Assembly (NCBI RefSeq): GCF_001580545.1
Contig: NZ_LRBG01000008.1
Span: 1 to 64,000, forward strand
Length of the DNA: 64,000 nt
Direction: 5' to 3'
Source of the DNA: Paraburkholderia monticola
GTDB taxonomy: Bacteria; Pseudomonadota; Gammaproteobacteria; Burkholderiales; Burkholderiaceae
Below the pieces are notes generated by a model that ran no database searches, was not told the origin of the DNA, and saw only the letters and a list, made by a program, of their open reading frames with translations. Within the stretch, counting starts at the first letter, position 1. The number at the start of each line of letters is the position of its first letter. The position numbers were made by a program, and so were the translations under genes. Below, piece by piece: positions 18,331 to 27,110 of this stretch.

Positions 18331-20055
18331 ATGAATACCGAACGCAAAGACGCTGAACGCAACGACGCGCCCGCGGCATCCAATTTCATCCGCAATATCA
18401 TCGACGACGACAACCGCACCGGCAAATGGAGCCAGCGCGTCGAAACGCGCTTCCCGCCGGAGCCGAACGGCTATCTGCACATCGGTCACGCGAAGAGCAT
18501 CTGCCTGAACTTCGGCGTCGCGCGCAGCTACGGCGGCGTGTGCCATCTGCGCTTCGACGACACCAATCCGGAAAAGGAAAGCGTCGAATACGTCGAGTCG
18601 ATCATCGACTCGGTGCGCTGGCTCGGCTTCGAGTGGCAAAAGGAACGCACGGAACATCTGTATTACGCGAGCGACTACTACGACAAGCTCTACGAGTTCG
18701 CCGAGCTGCTGATCCAGCGCGGCAAGGCGTACGTGGATAGCCAGTCGGCCGAGGAAATCCGCGCGAACCGCGGCTCGGCCACCGAAGTCGGCACGCCGTC
18801 GCGTTTCCGCGATCGTTCGGTCGAGGAAAACCTCGACCTGTTCCGCCGCATGAAGGCGGGCGAGTTCCAGGAAGGCGAGCACGTGTTGCGCGCGAAGATC
18901 GACATGTCGTCGCCGAACTTCAACATGCGCGACCCGGTCATCTACCGCATTCGCTTCGCGCATCACTACCGTACCGGCGACACCTGGTGCGTGTACCCGA
19001 TGTACGACTACACGCACTGCATCTCGGACGCGCTCGAAAACATCACGCATTCGCTGTGCACGCTCGAATTCGAAGACCATCGGCCGCTGTACGACTGGAT
19101 TCTCAACGAACTCGCCGAAGCCGGCATCTTCAAGCGTCCGCTGCCGCAGCAAATCGAGTTTTCGCGCCTGAACCTGACCTATGCGATCACCAGCAAGCGC
19201 AAGCTGCTGCAACTCGTCAACGAAGGCCATGTGGACGGCTGGGACGACCCGCGCATGCCGACCATCGTCGGGGTGCGCCGGCGCGGCTTCACGCCCGAGT
19301 CGATCCAGCTGTTCTGTGAGCGCATCGGCGTGACCAAGGTCGATTCGTGGATCGACATGAGCGTGTTCGAAGGCGCGCTGCGCGACGATCTCGACGACAA
19401 GGCGCCGCGTATCGCCGCGGTGCTCGATCCGCTCAAGCTGATCATCGACAACTTCCCCGAAAACCTCACCGAGCCGTGCACTGCGCCGGTGCATCCGCAT
19501 CATCCGGAACAGGGCCTGCGCCAGTTCCCGATTTCGCGCGAGCTGTGGATCGAGCGCGACGACTTCACGGAGACACCGCCGAAGGGTTACTTCCGTCTGT
19601 TTCCGGGCAACAAGGTGCGTCTGCGCTACGGCTACGTGATCGAATGCACGCACGCGGACAAGGACGAAAACGGCAACGTGGTCGCGGTGCACTGCAACTA
19701 CTGCCCGGACAGCAAGTCGGGCACCGAAGGCGCGAACAACTACAAGGTCAAGGGCAACATCCACTGGGTCAGCGCCGCCGCGGCCTGCCCGGCCGAAGTG
19801 CGCATCTACGACCGGCTGTTCAAGGAAGCGCAACCGGACGCCGGCGGCCGTGACTTCCTCGAAGCGCTGAATCCGGACTCGAAGCGCGTGGTCCATGCCT
19901 ACATCGAAACCGGCGCGCATCATGCACTGCCGGAGCAGCGCTACCAGTTCGAGCGTCATGGGTATTTCGTCGCCGACCGCGTCGATTCGAAGCCGGGTAA
20001 GCCCGTATTCAACCGCATCGTCAGTCTGCGCGACAGTTGGGGCAAGCCGGCATAA
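18331..20055 (+). CDS. glnS: Glutaminyl-tRNA synthetase
   Basis: A 574-residue class I synthetase. It has the HIGH signature (residues 50-53, in NGYLHIGHAK) and the KMSKS-equivalent ITSKRKLL. RFDDTNPEKESVEYV is typical of GlnRS/GluRS, and the C-terminal anticodon-binding barrels carry FPGNKVRLRYGYVI and NPDSKRVVHAYIE. The CNYCPDSKSGTEG region is the bacterial GlnRS type. It charges tRNA-Gln directly in the cytoplasm. The next gene starts about 115 bases downstream on the same strand. Confidence 0.98.
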   Translation: MNTERKDAERNDAPAASNFIRNIIDDDNRTGKWSQRVETRFPPEPNGYLHIGHAKSICLNFGVARSYGGVCHLRFDDTNPEKESVEYVESIIDSVRWLGFEWQKERTEHLYYASDYYDKLYEFAELLIQRGKAYVDSQSAEEIRANRGSATEVGTPSRFRDRSVEENLDLFRRMKAGEFQEGEHVLRAKIDMSSPNFNMRDPVIYRIRFAHHYRTGDTWCVYPMYDYTHCISDALENITHSLCTLEFEDHRPLYDWILNELAEAGIFKRPLPQQIEFSRLNLTYAITSKRKLLQLVNEGHVDGWDDPRMPTIVGVRRRGFTPESIQLFCERIGVTKVDSWIDMSVFEGALRDDLDDKAPRIAAVLDPLKLIIDNFPENLTEPCTAPVHPHHPEQGLRQFPISRELWIERDDFTETPPKGYFRLFPGNKVRLRYGYVIECTHADKDENGNVVAVHCNYCPDSKSGTEGANNYKVKGNIHWVSAAAACPAEVRIYDRLFKEAQPDAGGRDFLEALNPDSKRVVHAYIETGAHHALPEQRYQFERHGYFVADRVDSKPGKPVFNRIVSLRDSWGKPA

Positions 20056-20171
20056 ACTCGGGTCGGCAGCCCGGCGATCCGACGACCCGGCGTTGTCGGC
20101 CCTCGTGGTTGCAGGATGTTCGATCGACACTCACTGCGCGCTCGCCTGAGCGCGCCGGTCCGGGAGGTCCG

Positions 20172-21152
20172 ATGAAGGTTGCAGCCCGCCGCGGGGAAGG
20201 CGCTGAGGGCACGGTTCGCCTCGCACGGTGCCGGCCCTTCCCGCGTCTGCTGCGCGGCATGCACGGCGTGCTCGTCGCGCTGGCCGCCTGCGGCGCGCTC
20301 GCGCTCGCCACCCCCGCCCGCGCGGACGAACTGACCGGTACGCTGAGAAAGATCCATGACGACGGCGTCGTCGTGCTCGGCGTGCGCGAGGCGTCGATTC
20401 CGTTCTCGTACTTCGACGGCAAGCGCACGGTCGGCTATTCGCAGGCGATCGCGATGCAGATCGTCGACGAAATCAGGAAAACGCTCGGCATGCCGCAATT
20501 GCAGGTTCACGAAGTCACGGTGACGTCGTCGAACCGCACGCCGATGCTGATGAACAACCAGATCGACCTGGAATGCGGCTCGACCACGCACACGGTCGAG
20601 CGCGAAAAAGTCGCCGCGTTCTCGAACAGCTTTTTCCAGTACGCGGTGCGCATGATTGCGCGCAAGAGCAGCGGCATCACCGATTTCCCCGATCTGGCCG
20701 GCAAGCCGGTCGTGACGACCGCGGGCACGTCCGATGAACGCCTGCTGCGCAGCCTCAATACCGACAAGCAACTGAACATGCGCATCATGAGCGCGCGCGA
20801 CCATCAGGAAGCGTTCAACGCGATGAAGGACGGTCATGCGGTGGCGTTCGTGATGGATGAGCCGATCGTCTACGGCTTCAAGGCGACCGACCCGCACCCC
20901 GACGATTTCATCGTGACCGGCACGCCGCTCGGCTACGAGGTGTATGCGTGCATGTTCCGCAAGGGCGACGAGCCGTTCCGCGCGCTCGTGAACCGCGTGA
21001 TCGCGCATTCGCAAACGTCCGGCGACGCCGAGCGTCTGTACCGGCAGTGGTTCACGCAGCCGATTCCGCCGTACGGCATCAATGTGGATTACCCGCTGTC
21101 GGAACAGAACCGCGCGTTGTTCGCGCATCCGAACGACCGCGCGCTCGATTGA
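20172..21152 (+). CDS. Periplasmic amino-acid-binding protein, family 3 (glutamate/aspartate type)
   Basis: A 326-residue solute-binding protein of the GltI type. After a basic leader and the hydrophobic signal ending ALATPARA, the mature protein begins about DELTGTLRKIHDDGVVVLGVREASIPFSYFD. The stretches TSSNRTPMLMNNQIDLECGS and AAFSNSFFQYAVRMI are typical of glutamate/aspartate binding proteins. The start at 20172 has GGGAGG five bases ahead; an internal ATG at 20259 would give a more normal signal length. No permease or ATPase is next to it, so it is either an orphan receptor or works with a transporter elsewhere. Confidence 0.9.
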   Translation: MKVAARRGEGAEGTVRLARCRPFPRLLRGMHGVLVALAACGALALATPARADELTGTLRKIHDDGVVVLGVREASIPFSYFDGKRTVGYSQAIAMQIVDEIRKTLGMPQLQVHEVTVTSSNRTPMLMNNQIDLECGSTTHTVEREKVAAFSNSFFQYAVRMIARKSSGITDFPDLAGKPVVTTAGTSDERLLRSLNTDKQLNMRIMSARDHQEAFNAMKDGHAVAFVMDEPIVYGFKATDPHPDDFIVTGTPLGYEVYACMFRKGDEPFRALVNRVIAHSQTSGDAERLYRQWFTQPIPPYGINVDYPLSEQNRALFAHPNDRALD

Positions 21153-21178
21153 AGGCGGTGTTCGATTGAAGGCGAAGT
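21145..21178. repeat. 17-base tandem duplication across the stop of the binding-protein gene
   Basis: TCGATTGAAGGCG occurs at 21145-21157 and again at 21162-21174, as part of a 17-base unit repeated head to tail with small differences. The first copy contains the stop codon TGA of the binding-protein gene. It looks like a recent small slippage or duplication event. Confidence 0.6.
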
Positions 21179-21179
21179 T

Positions 21180-21629
21180 CTAGAGCGAGCGGTGCAACGC
21201 CGCGAGCGACAGCGTGGTCTCGAAGAGCCGCGTCAGACTACGGCTCGCATAGCGCGGGACTTCGTCGATCGACGCCCAACGGTAGTCGTCCATCTCGGGA
21301 ATCAGCGTGCCGTCCGAGCGGCGCGGAAACAGCGACGTGCAGGTACACGTGCTCAGGTCGAGTTCGTCGGCACTCGCGCGCGCTGCGAACAGATGCAGGT
21401 CCTTGTCGCGCCGGTAGACGAACAGGCCAAGATCCTTCAGACGATCGGCCTCGAGCGCGATGCCGGTCTCCTCGACCAGCTCGCGCAGCGCGGTCACGTG
21501 CGGGGCCTCGCCGTCTTCGCCGTGGCCTTTCGGGATATCCCAGTGAGTCGTTTCGGTGGCGTGCGCGAGCAGCACGCGCCCGTCGGGATCGAGCAACACG
21601 ATCCCGCACGAGACGATTCGCGGACTCAA
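21180..21629 (-). CDS. Nudix hydrolase
   Basis: A 149-residue Nudix protein with a canonical box GHGEDGEAPHVTALRELVEE followed by TGI, so the metal-binding glutamates are intact. The N-terminus SPRIVSCGIVLLDPDGRVLLAHATETTHWDIPKG resembles the diadenosine-polyphosphate/NTP hydrolase group (NUDIX AP4A-type). It begins with TTG, and the overlap TTGA joins it to the stop of the upstream small exported-protein gene, implying coupling. The substrate is unknown; a nucleotide housecleaning role is likely. Confidence 0.87.
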   Translation of the reverse strand: MSPRIVSCGIVLLDPDGRVLLAHATETTHWDIPKGHGEDGEAPHVTALRELVEETGIALEADRLKDLGLFVYRRDKDLHLFAARASADELDLSTCTCTSLFPRRSDGTLIPEMDDYRWASIDEVPRYASRSLTRLFETTLSLAALHRSL

Positions 21630-22009
21630 CGCTTTTGCAGCTGCCAGGCGCCGCCAACCTTGCAGAAGTTCGGACGCAGGTTGATCGATTGCCCTTTCGC
21701 ATTGAGTACGACGCCAAGGGCGCGGCAGGTGCGTCCGCCGTCGGTCGAGGTGCTGTCCATCGTGATGTTCGCGTCGATCTTCACGCTATTGCCGGTGCCG
21801 TCGTTGACCCACGTGAAGCTCTCGCCGTCCTTTTTGTCGTTCAGTGCGCTCATGACCGCATGCTTGATCGAGTCGTTGTCGCGCTGATGCATGTAGGCGA
21901 GCGGCGTGTCGTTCAGAAAGGCGAGATTCGCCGCTTGCGCGCCGATCGACGCGCCGAGCAGCAGGCTCGCGGCACTGAGGTGGAACAGCACACAGGTTCG
22001 CGTCGGCAT
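21626..22009 (-). CDS. Small exported protein resembling the 17-kDa/RT0821 surface-antigen fold
   Basis: A 127-residue protein with a clear signal peptide (hydrophobic segment ending GASIGAQA, cleavage about residue 27). The mature part holds a domain with TWVNDGTGNSVKIDA, a Cys in TCRALGVVLN and a second in NFCKVGGAWQLQKR. This WxNxxTG...CR...G.W pattern resembles the C-terminal domain of 17-kDa surface-antigen-like proteins (RT0821/Lpp0805 group). The two Cys may form a disulfide. The start has GAGGAGAG upstream. Function is not known. It overlaps the downstream Nudix gene by four bases. Confidence 0.75.
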   Translation of the reverse strand: MPTRTCVLFHLSAASLLLGASIGAQAANLAFLNDTPLAYMHQRDNDSIKHAVMSALNDKKDGESFTWVNDGTGNSVKIDANITMDSTSTDGGRTCRALGVVLNAKGQSINLRPNFCKVGGAWQLQKR

Positions 22010-22117
22010 GAAGGACTCTCCTCGAAGTGTGCCCGGCGCGCGGCGGCGCGCGGCGGCTTTTGATCCAATCCTCAAAAGCATAGCATGCACGCTTCGGCAG
22101 GTAGCGGCCCTCGACGC

Positions 22118-23686
22118 TCATCCACGCGCGGCGGCCGTGCCCTGCAGGCGGAACATGTTGACGACGTCGCGCAGCATCTGCGCCTGTTCCTGCATCGACT
22201 GCGCGGCGGCCGCGGCCTGCTCGACCATCGCGGCGTTCTGCTGGGTGGTCTCGTCCATCTGCGCGATCGCCAGGTTGACCTGCTCGATGCCGCGGCTCTG
22301 CTCGTCGGAGGCGGCGGAAATCTCGCTGATGATGTCCGTCACGCGCTTCACCGCATCGACGAGCGAGTCCATCGTGCCGCCCGCCTTCTCGACGAGCGCC
22401 TTGCCGCTGCCGACGCGCTCGACCGAATCCTCGATCAGCGACTTGATTTCCTTGGCCGCGTCGGCGCTGCGGCGCGCGAGGTTGCGCACTTCGCCCGCGA
22501 CGACCGCGAAACCGCGCCCCTCTTCGCCCGCGCGCGCCGCCTCGACGGCCGCGTTCAGCGCGAGGATGTTGGTCTGGAACGCGATGCTCTCGATCACGCC
22601 GATGATATCGACCACCCGTGTCGAGCTCGCCGCGATGCTCTGCATGTTCGCGACGACCTGCTGCACGGCCTCGCCGCCTTCGTTCGCGAGTTGCGAGGCG
22701 GAGCGCGCCATGCGGTTGGCCTGCAGCGCGTTGTCGGCGTTCTGCTTGACGGTCGCCGTCAGCTGCTCCATGCTCGCCGCCGTTTCGCCGAGCGACGACG
22801 CCTGCTGTTCGGTGCGCGCCGACAGATCGAGATTGCCCGCGGCGATCTCTTCGGCCGCGACCGTGATCGTTTCGGTGCCGCCGCGAATGCGCCGGACCGC
22901 GTCGGCGAGCCGGGTCTGCATGCGCTGCATCGCGAACAGCATGCTCTGCCGATCGTCGCCCGCGAGCGCGACCGGACGCGACAGATCGCCTTCGGCGATC
23001 GTCTCCGCGACGCTCGCCGCGTAGGCAGGCTCGCCGCCGAGACTGCGCTTCACGTTGCGGATGATCAGCACGAGCGCGATGGTGCTGAAGCTGCCGATCG
23101 CGAGGATCGTCAGCAGATAGCGCAGCAGATCGGCGCGGAACGCCGCGTCGATGTCGTTCACGTAGACGCCCGAGATCAGATACCAGTCCCACGCGGCAAA
23201 GCGCTTGACGAAGCTGATCTTCGGCACGTGCTCGCTCTTGCCGGGCAGGCGCCCCATGTAATCGACGAAACCCTGTCCCTGCGCCTGTCCAACCTTGACC
23301 ATCTCGACGAACAGCAGTTTGCCGTCGGTGTCCGCGTAGTGCGACACGTCCTTGTTGCGCAGGTCGGCGAGGACCGGATGCATGATCACGACCGGTGTCG
23401 CGGTCGTCACGATCATGTAGCCGCTGCCGGGGTAGAGCATCGCGGACAGGCGCGCCATCGCCTGCTGCTGCGCCTGTTCGGGCGACAACTCGTGCTGGTC
23501 GGCGCGCTGCGCGTAATCGGCGACGATGCCGTACGCGCTCTCGACGACGTTTTGCACCGCCGACTTGCGCTCGGAGAGCATCGTCGCGCGCGACTGCCAC
23601 GCGGCCCAGCCACCGAGGCCGAGCAGGCCGAGCCAGGTAATCAGCAGCGCGAGCCAGAGTTTGGTGTTGAGGCTGAGTCGGTTCAC
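22118..23686 (-). CDS. Methyl-accepting chemotaxis protein with periplasmic Cache domain
   Basis: A 522-residue chemoreceptor. TM1 spans about residues 8-27, a single Cache-type sensor domain covers about 30-185 ([36 protein letters not shown]), TM2 is about 188-210, then a HAMP-like linker. The cytoplasmic signalling hairpin is [20 protein letters not shown] with [24 protein letters not shown]. No C-terminal NWETF-type CheR tether is seen. It starts with GTG behind AAGGAA; a longer frame upstream lacks support. The ligand is probably a small organic acid, as for many sCache_2 receptors (inference). Confidence 0.93.
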   Translation of the reverse strand: MNRLSLNTKLWLALLITWLGLLGLGGWAAWQSRATMLSERKSAVQNVVESAYGIVADYAQRADQHELSPEQAQQQAMARLSAMLYPGSGYMIVTTATPVVIMHPVLADLRNKDVSHYADTDGKLLFVEMVKVGQAQGQGFVDYMGRLPGKSEHVPKISFVKRFAAWDWYLISGVYVNDIDAAFRADLLRYLLTILAIGSFSTIALVLIIRNVKRSLGGEPAYAASVAETIAEGDLSRPVALAGDDRQSMLFAMQRMQTRLADAVRRIRGGTETITVAAEEIAAGNLDLSARTEQQASSLGETAASMEQLTATVKQNADNALQANRMARSASQLANEGGEAVQQVVANMQSIAASSTRVVDIIGVIESIAFQTNILALNAAVEAARAGEEGRGFAVVAGEVRNLARRSADAAKEIKSLIEDSVERVGSGKALVEKAGGTMDSLVDAVKRVTDIISEISAASDEQSRGIEQVNLAIAQMDETTQQNAAMVEQAAAAAQSMQEQAQMLRDVVNMFRLQGTAAARG

Positions 23687-23788
23687 GCGGGTTCCTTTAT
23701 CACGGCACGTCAGACGGTTCTCGTGAATTAACGGCGCCGCGCGTGATTTCCTGAGTCGGGAAACACCTGAAGCGAGCCGTGCAATGAC

Positions 23789-23815
23789 GTATCGGCACTG
23801 TGCGCGCGGGGTCTT
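23789..23815 (-). promoter_or_regulatory. Possible sigma-28 (FliA) promoter for the chemoreceptor
   Basis: On the minus strand GCCGATAC (23789-23796) matches seven of eight bases of the flagellar sigma-28 -10 element GCCGATAA, about 100 bases upstream of the chemoreceptor start. The expected TAAA -35 is only AAGA at the right distance. Chemoreceptors are commonly FliA-dependent. Confidence 0.35.
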
Positions 23816-23945
23816 GCCGCTCGCGCGCAACGGCTACCGCGCCGCCGGAACCACCTGCTAAGATGCGCCGAGTGCACGATGAGCGCCTGCCCTGGTGCAG
23901 CGTTGGATCGGCGGCGGCGTCCCCTTTTGAGCCCGGGAGTCTCGA

Positions 23946-25478
23946 ATGGAAATGCAAGCATCGCAAGGCCACGCACGCACCGCCGGCTGGGGATGTATCT
24001 GCCACAGCCCGTCTTTTTTGCGGCTCAACGCGCGTCTCGATCAACTGCACCTCGAGGCGCCCGATCAGTCGATCGAGCCGCCTTTCAGTCATTCCTCCCT
24101 GCTCGTCCCGCCCGGCATGCTGCCGGGCGCCACGGCCGCGGCCAGCGCGGCGGCCCCCGCCGCTCCGCAGTCAGGCGCATCCGCGGGCACGCCAACGCAG
24201 CAGCCGCGCGTCGCCTTCACGAACATCCGCCTCTTCGACGGCAACAGCAAAACGCTGAAGAACGGCTATCGCGTGATCGTCGACGGCAACCGGATCGTCG
24301 CGGTCGAGCCCGACGACGGCCAGACACTCGACGGCATGCAGGTGGTGGACGGCAGCGGGCATACGCTGATGCCCGGGCTGATCGATGCGCACGCGCACAT
24401 CATGATGACCTCGCTGTCGATGCCTCAGCTGATGGTCGCCGACATCGGCTTCATCAACCTCGCCGCGGCGAGCGAAGCCGAGCGCATGCTGATGCGCGGT
24501 TTCACGAGCATCCGCGACATGGCCGGCCCGGCGTTTTCGCTGAAGAAGGCAATCGATATCGGCATGATGCCGGGGCCGCGCATCTGGCCGTCAGGCGCGA
24601 TGATCTCGCAGACCTCGGGGCACGGCGACTTTCGCATGCCGTTCGAGATTCCGTCGTATGCGGGGCAGTCGCCGTCGCGCGGCGAGGTGCTGGGCGCCGG
24701 CGCGATTGCCGACGGCACGGCCGAAATCCTCAAGCGAGCGCGCGAGCAGTTGATGCTCGGCGCGAGTCAGCTGAAGCTCGCGGCGGGCGGCGGCGTCGCG
24801 TCGAACTACGATCCGCTCGACGTATCGCAATACACGGAGGCCGAGTTTCGCGCGGCCGTCGACGCCGCCGAGAACTGGGGCACCTATGTGGCCGTGCACG
24901 CGTACATGCCCCGCGCAATCCGCACCGCGGTGCGCGGCGGCGTGCGCTGCATCGAGCACGGCCAGCTGATGGACGAGGAAACCGCCAAGCTGCTCGCCGG
25001 CGAAGGCATCTGGATCAGCCTGCAACCGTTTCTCGACGACGAGGACGCGATCTTTTTCCCGGCGGGATCGCCAAGCCGCGCGAAGCAGATCGAGATGTCG
25101 AACGGTACGGACACGGCCTACGCGCTCGCGAAGAAACACGGCCTGAAAACCGCATGGGGCACCGACACGCTGTTCGACGCGAAGCTCGCGACCCGTCAGG
25201 GCGCGCAGCTCGCCAAGATGACGCGCTGGTACGAAGCCGTCGACGTGCTGACGATGGCGACGAGGACCAATGCGGAACTGCTGGCGATGGCGGGGCCGCG
25301 CAACCCCTACCCCGGCAAGCTCGGCGTGATCGAGCCGGGCGCGCTCGCGGACATGTTGATCGTCCGGGGCGATCCGCTCGCGAATATCCAGCTGCTCGCC
25401 GATCCGGGGAGCAACCTCGCGGTCATCATGAAGGATGGGCGGATCTACAAGAACACGCTGGGTGTGGCGTTCAACTGA
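23946..25478 (+). CDS. Metal-dependent amidohydrolase (imidazolonepropionase/prolidase-like)
   Basis: A 510-residue amidohydrolase. The metal site is visible in order: HxH in LIDAHAHI, a Lys likely to be carboxylated in SQLKLAAGGG, His in VAVHAYMPR, His in CIEHGQLMD, and the Asp in AWGTDTLFD. The domain starts near residue 90 (FTNIRLFDGNSK) and ends with the usual LGVIEPGALADMLIV. The N-terminal 85 residues are unusual: two Cys, then an Ala/Pro/Gln-rich linker, with no obvious signal peptide. Relatives hydrolyse Xaa-Pro dipeptides or cyclic amides, so the substrate is open. The start ATG follows GGGAG. Confidence 0.88.
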   Translation: MEMQASQGHARTAGWGCICHSPSFLRLNARLDQLHLEAPDQSIEPPFSHSSLLVPPGMLPGATAAASAAAPAAPQSGASAGTPTQQPRVAFTNIRLFDGNSKTLKNGYRVIVDGNRIVAVEPDDGQTLDGMQVVDGSGHTLMPGLIDAHAHIMMTSLSMPQLMVADIGFINLAAASEAERMLMRGFTSIRDMAGPAFSLKKAIDIGMMPGPRIWPSGAMISQTSGHGDFRMPFEIPSYAGQSPSRGEVLGAGAIADGTAEILKRAREQLMLGASQLKLAAGGGVASNYDPLDVSQYTEAEFRAAVDAAENWGTYVAVHAYMPRAIRTAVRGGVRCIEHGQLMDEETAKLLAGEGIWISLQPFLDDEDAIFFPAGSPSRAKQIEMSNGTDTAYALAKKHGLKTAWGTDTLFDAKLATRQGAQLAKMTRWYEAVDVLTMATRTNAELLAMAGPRNPYPGKLGVIEPGALADMLIVRGDPLANIQLLADPGSNLAVIMKDGRIYKNTLGVAFN

Positions 25479-25503
25479 TCCGCACGGGACGCAAAAAGAC
25501 AAA

Positions 25504-25534
25504 AAGGGTTACAGGCAGGCGGCCTGTAACCCTT
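25504..25534 (-). terminator. Intrinsic terminator of tRNA-Arg
   Basis: A perfect 13-bp stem AAGGGTTACAGGC / GCCTGTAACCCTT with a 5-base loop. On the minus strand, just after the tRNA, it is followed by TTTTTGTCTTTTTG. It also closes the amidohydrolase message from the other side, where no T run follows. Confidence 0.85.
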
Positions 25535-25543
25535 CGATGATTC

Positions 25544-25620
25544 TGGTACGGCAGGAGGGGCTCGAACCCCCGACCCTCGGCTTAGAAGGCCGATGCTCTA
25601 TCCAGCTGAGCTACTGCCGT
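25544..25620 (-). tRNA. tRNA-Arg (anticodon TCT)
   Basis: A 77-base cloverleaf on the minus strand including an encoded CCA. The acceptor stem is ACGGCAG/CTGCCGT, the D arm GCTCAGCTGGATAGAGC, the anticodon loop CTTCTAA (anticodon TCT, reading AGA/AGG), and the T arm GGGGG-TTCGAGC-CCCTC. A perfect TATAAT at 25665-25670 lies about 45 bases upstream. No integrase or att-like duplication is next to it. Confidence 0.97.
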
Positions 25621-25688
25621 ATTGAAACCAAAATTCTAACTGACCTGCAACCAACCGGGCCCGGATTATAACCGATCGCCCGGCGCGC

Positions 25689-26519
25689 TCAGACCGGCTG
25701 CGGATGCAGCAGGAACCAGCCGAGGAACACGATCCCGGCGATCGCGCAATACACGCCGAACGACGCGAGACGTCCGCGGCCTTCGAAATAGCGCATCAGA
25801 AAACGCACGCTCAGGTACGCGGCGATCGCGGTCAGCACGCCGCCGAGCGCCGCGTCGGCGAGTTGGCTCGGCGCGTGCAGCAGCTTCGGCAGTTCGAGCA
25901 CGCCAGCCGCGAAAATGATCGGCGTGCCGAGCAGAAACGAGAACTCGGCGGCTTTCTCGGTGGTGAGGCCAGCCGCATTGCCGGCGATCATCGTCAGGCC
26001 GCTGCGCGAAAAGCCCGGAATCAGCGCGCCGATCTGCGCGAGACCGACGAAGAACGCCTGCCCGAACGTCAGCTTCTCCGGCGCCTGATGCACGCGCGTG
26101 CGTTGCAGACGATCGCCGAACCACAGCAGCACACCATTGACGATCAGCGCAATCGCCACGATCCGCAGATCATGAAAAATCGCCTCGAGGCGCTTCTCCA
26201 GCACGAGGCCGACGAGACCCGCCGGGATCGTGCCGATGATCAGCGCCCACATCATGTGACCGTCGTCATTGCGGCGCCCGCCGAGCGAGGCGAAGAAACC
26301 GCGCACCAGCGCGCACCAGCGTGCGCGGAAGTACCACAGCAGCGCAAACGCGGTGCCCAGGTGCAGGGCGACCAGGAACGGCAGCAGTTGGGGCGCATGC
26401 TTATCGATATGGATGCCGAACAGCGCCGGCACGAGCAGCGTGTGGCCCAGGCTGCTCACTGGGAACAATTCGGTGACGCCTTGCAGCACGCTCAGGAAAA
26501 TCAGAAACCACAGGTTCAC
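25689..26519 (-). CDS. uppP: Undecaprenyl-diphosphatase
   Basis: A 276-residue polytopic inner-membrane enzyme that dephosphorylates C55-PP to recycle the lipid carrier for peptidoglycan and other wall polymers; it also confers bacitracin resistance (BacA). The two active-site motifs are present: [15 protein letters not shown] near residue 12 and [14 protein letters not shown] near residue 160. It starts with GTG behind AAGGA at 26519; upstream in-frame codons lack support. It lies just upstream of tRNA-Arg on the same strand. Confidence 0.95.
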   Translation of the reverse strand: MNLWFLIFLSVLQGVTELFPVSSLGHTLLVPALFGIHIDKHAPQLLPFLVALHLGTAFALLWYFRARWCALVRGFFASLGGRRNDDGHMMWALIIGTIPAGLVGLVLEKRLEAIFHDLRIVAIALIVNGVLLWFGDRLQRTRVHQAPEKLTFGQAFFVGLAQIGALIPGFSRSGLTMIAGNAAGLTTEKAAEFSFLLGTPIIFAAGVLELPKLLHAPSQLADAALGGVLTAIAAYLSVRFLMRYFEGRGRLASFGVYCAIAGIVFLGWFLLHPQPV

Positions 26520-26763
26520 GCGGCGGTCCTTGTAAGGAAATTGTCGGGGAACAGCGCGCCGCACAAAGAGGAAGCCGGCGCGTCAAAAGCGCACCGATTA
26601 TGCCTGGCTGCTCACTCAGCGCCAAGCGGTTAGGCCACATTCGGAGATATTTTGACGCGCTGCGTCACAACTCGACACGGTTGTTACGCGAGAGCAAGGA
26701 AGTCGGCTGCGCAGATGAGCGCAGCGATGTATTGCGAAGAGTGACGAAAGACCGACGACGGAG

Positions 26764-26850
26764 TCAGCGTTTGAGCGAGTGGAAGAAGAAGTACGTGCTG
26801 GCCGTGAAAATACCGAACAAGGCGACCGCCATTGCCGTTGCGAGATCCAT
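26764..26850 (-). CDS. 28-residue single-pass membrane protein, unknown
   Basis: A tiny gene encoding 28 residues: MDLATA, a hydrophobic helix of about 18 residues (MAVALFGIFTASTYFFF) and a basic end HSLKR. Its start has an excellent ribosome site, CAGGAGG, six bases ahead, and a GATAAT -10-like box lies about 60 bases upstream on the same strand. Such size, one helix and a basic tail are typical of small inner-membrane proteins that modulate larger complexes. It lies 245 bases upstream of uppP on the same strand. I recognise no family. Confidence 0.65.
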   Translation of the reverse strand: MDLATAMAVALFGIFTASTYFFFHSLKR

Positions 26851-27110
26851 GATGCCTCCTGAGCCGATTCGCCCGGGAGTCGAATTGACCGGACGCTCAG
26901 CCGGATTATCGGTAACGTTAGCGCTTTCGCGACACCCGCAATTTCCCGGGAAGGGTTTCCCCGTAGCGCAAAGCAGCGCAAAATCGCGGTTTCGCCGCGC
27001 GCGACACAGTCGCGGCGACTGGCGCGAAACGCCGCTTCCATGCAGATGCAGCAGCCGACGCGCGTCCGCTTTTGCGCGCCCCTCAACCTTTATCTGGCTA
27101 CCCATTGACC

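Noticed and set aside
25544..25620. tRNA-Arg as an integration site
   Set aside because: No integrase gene and no duplicated tRNA 3' end seen on either side within the window.
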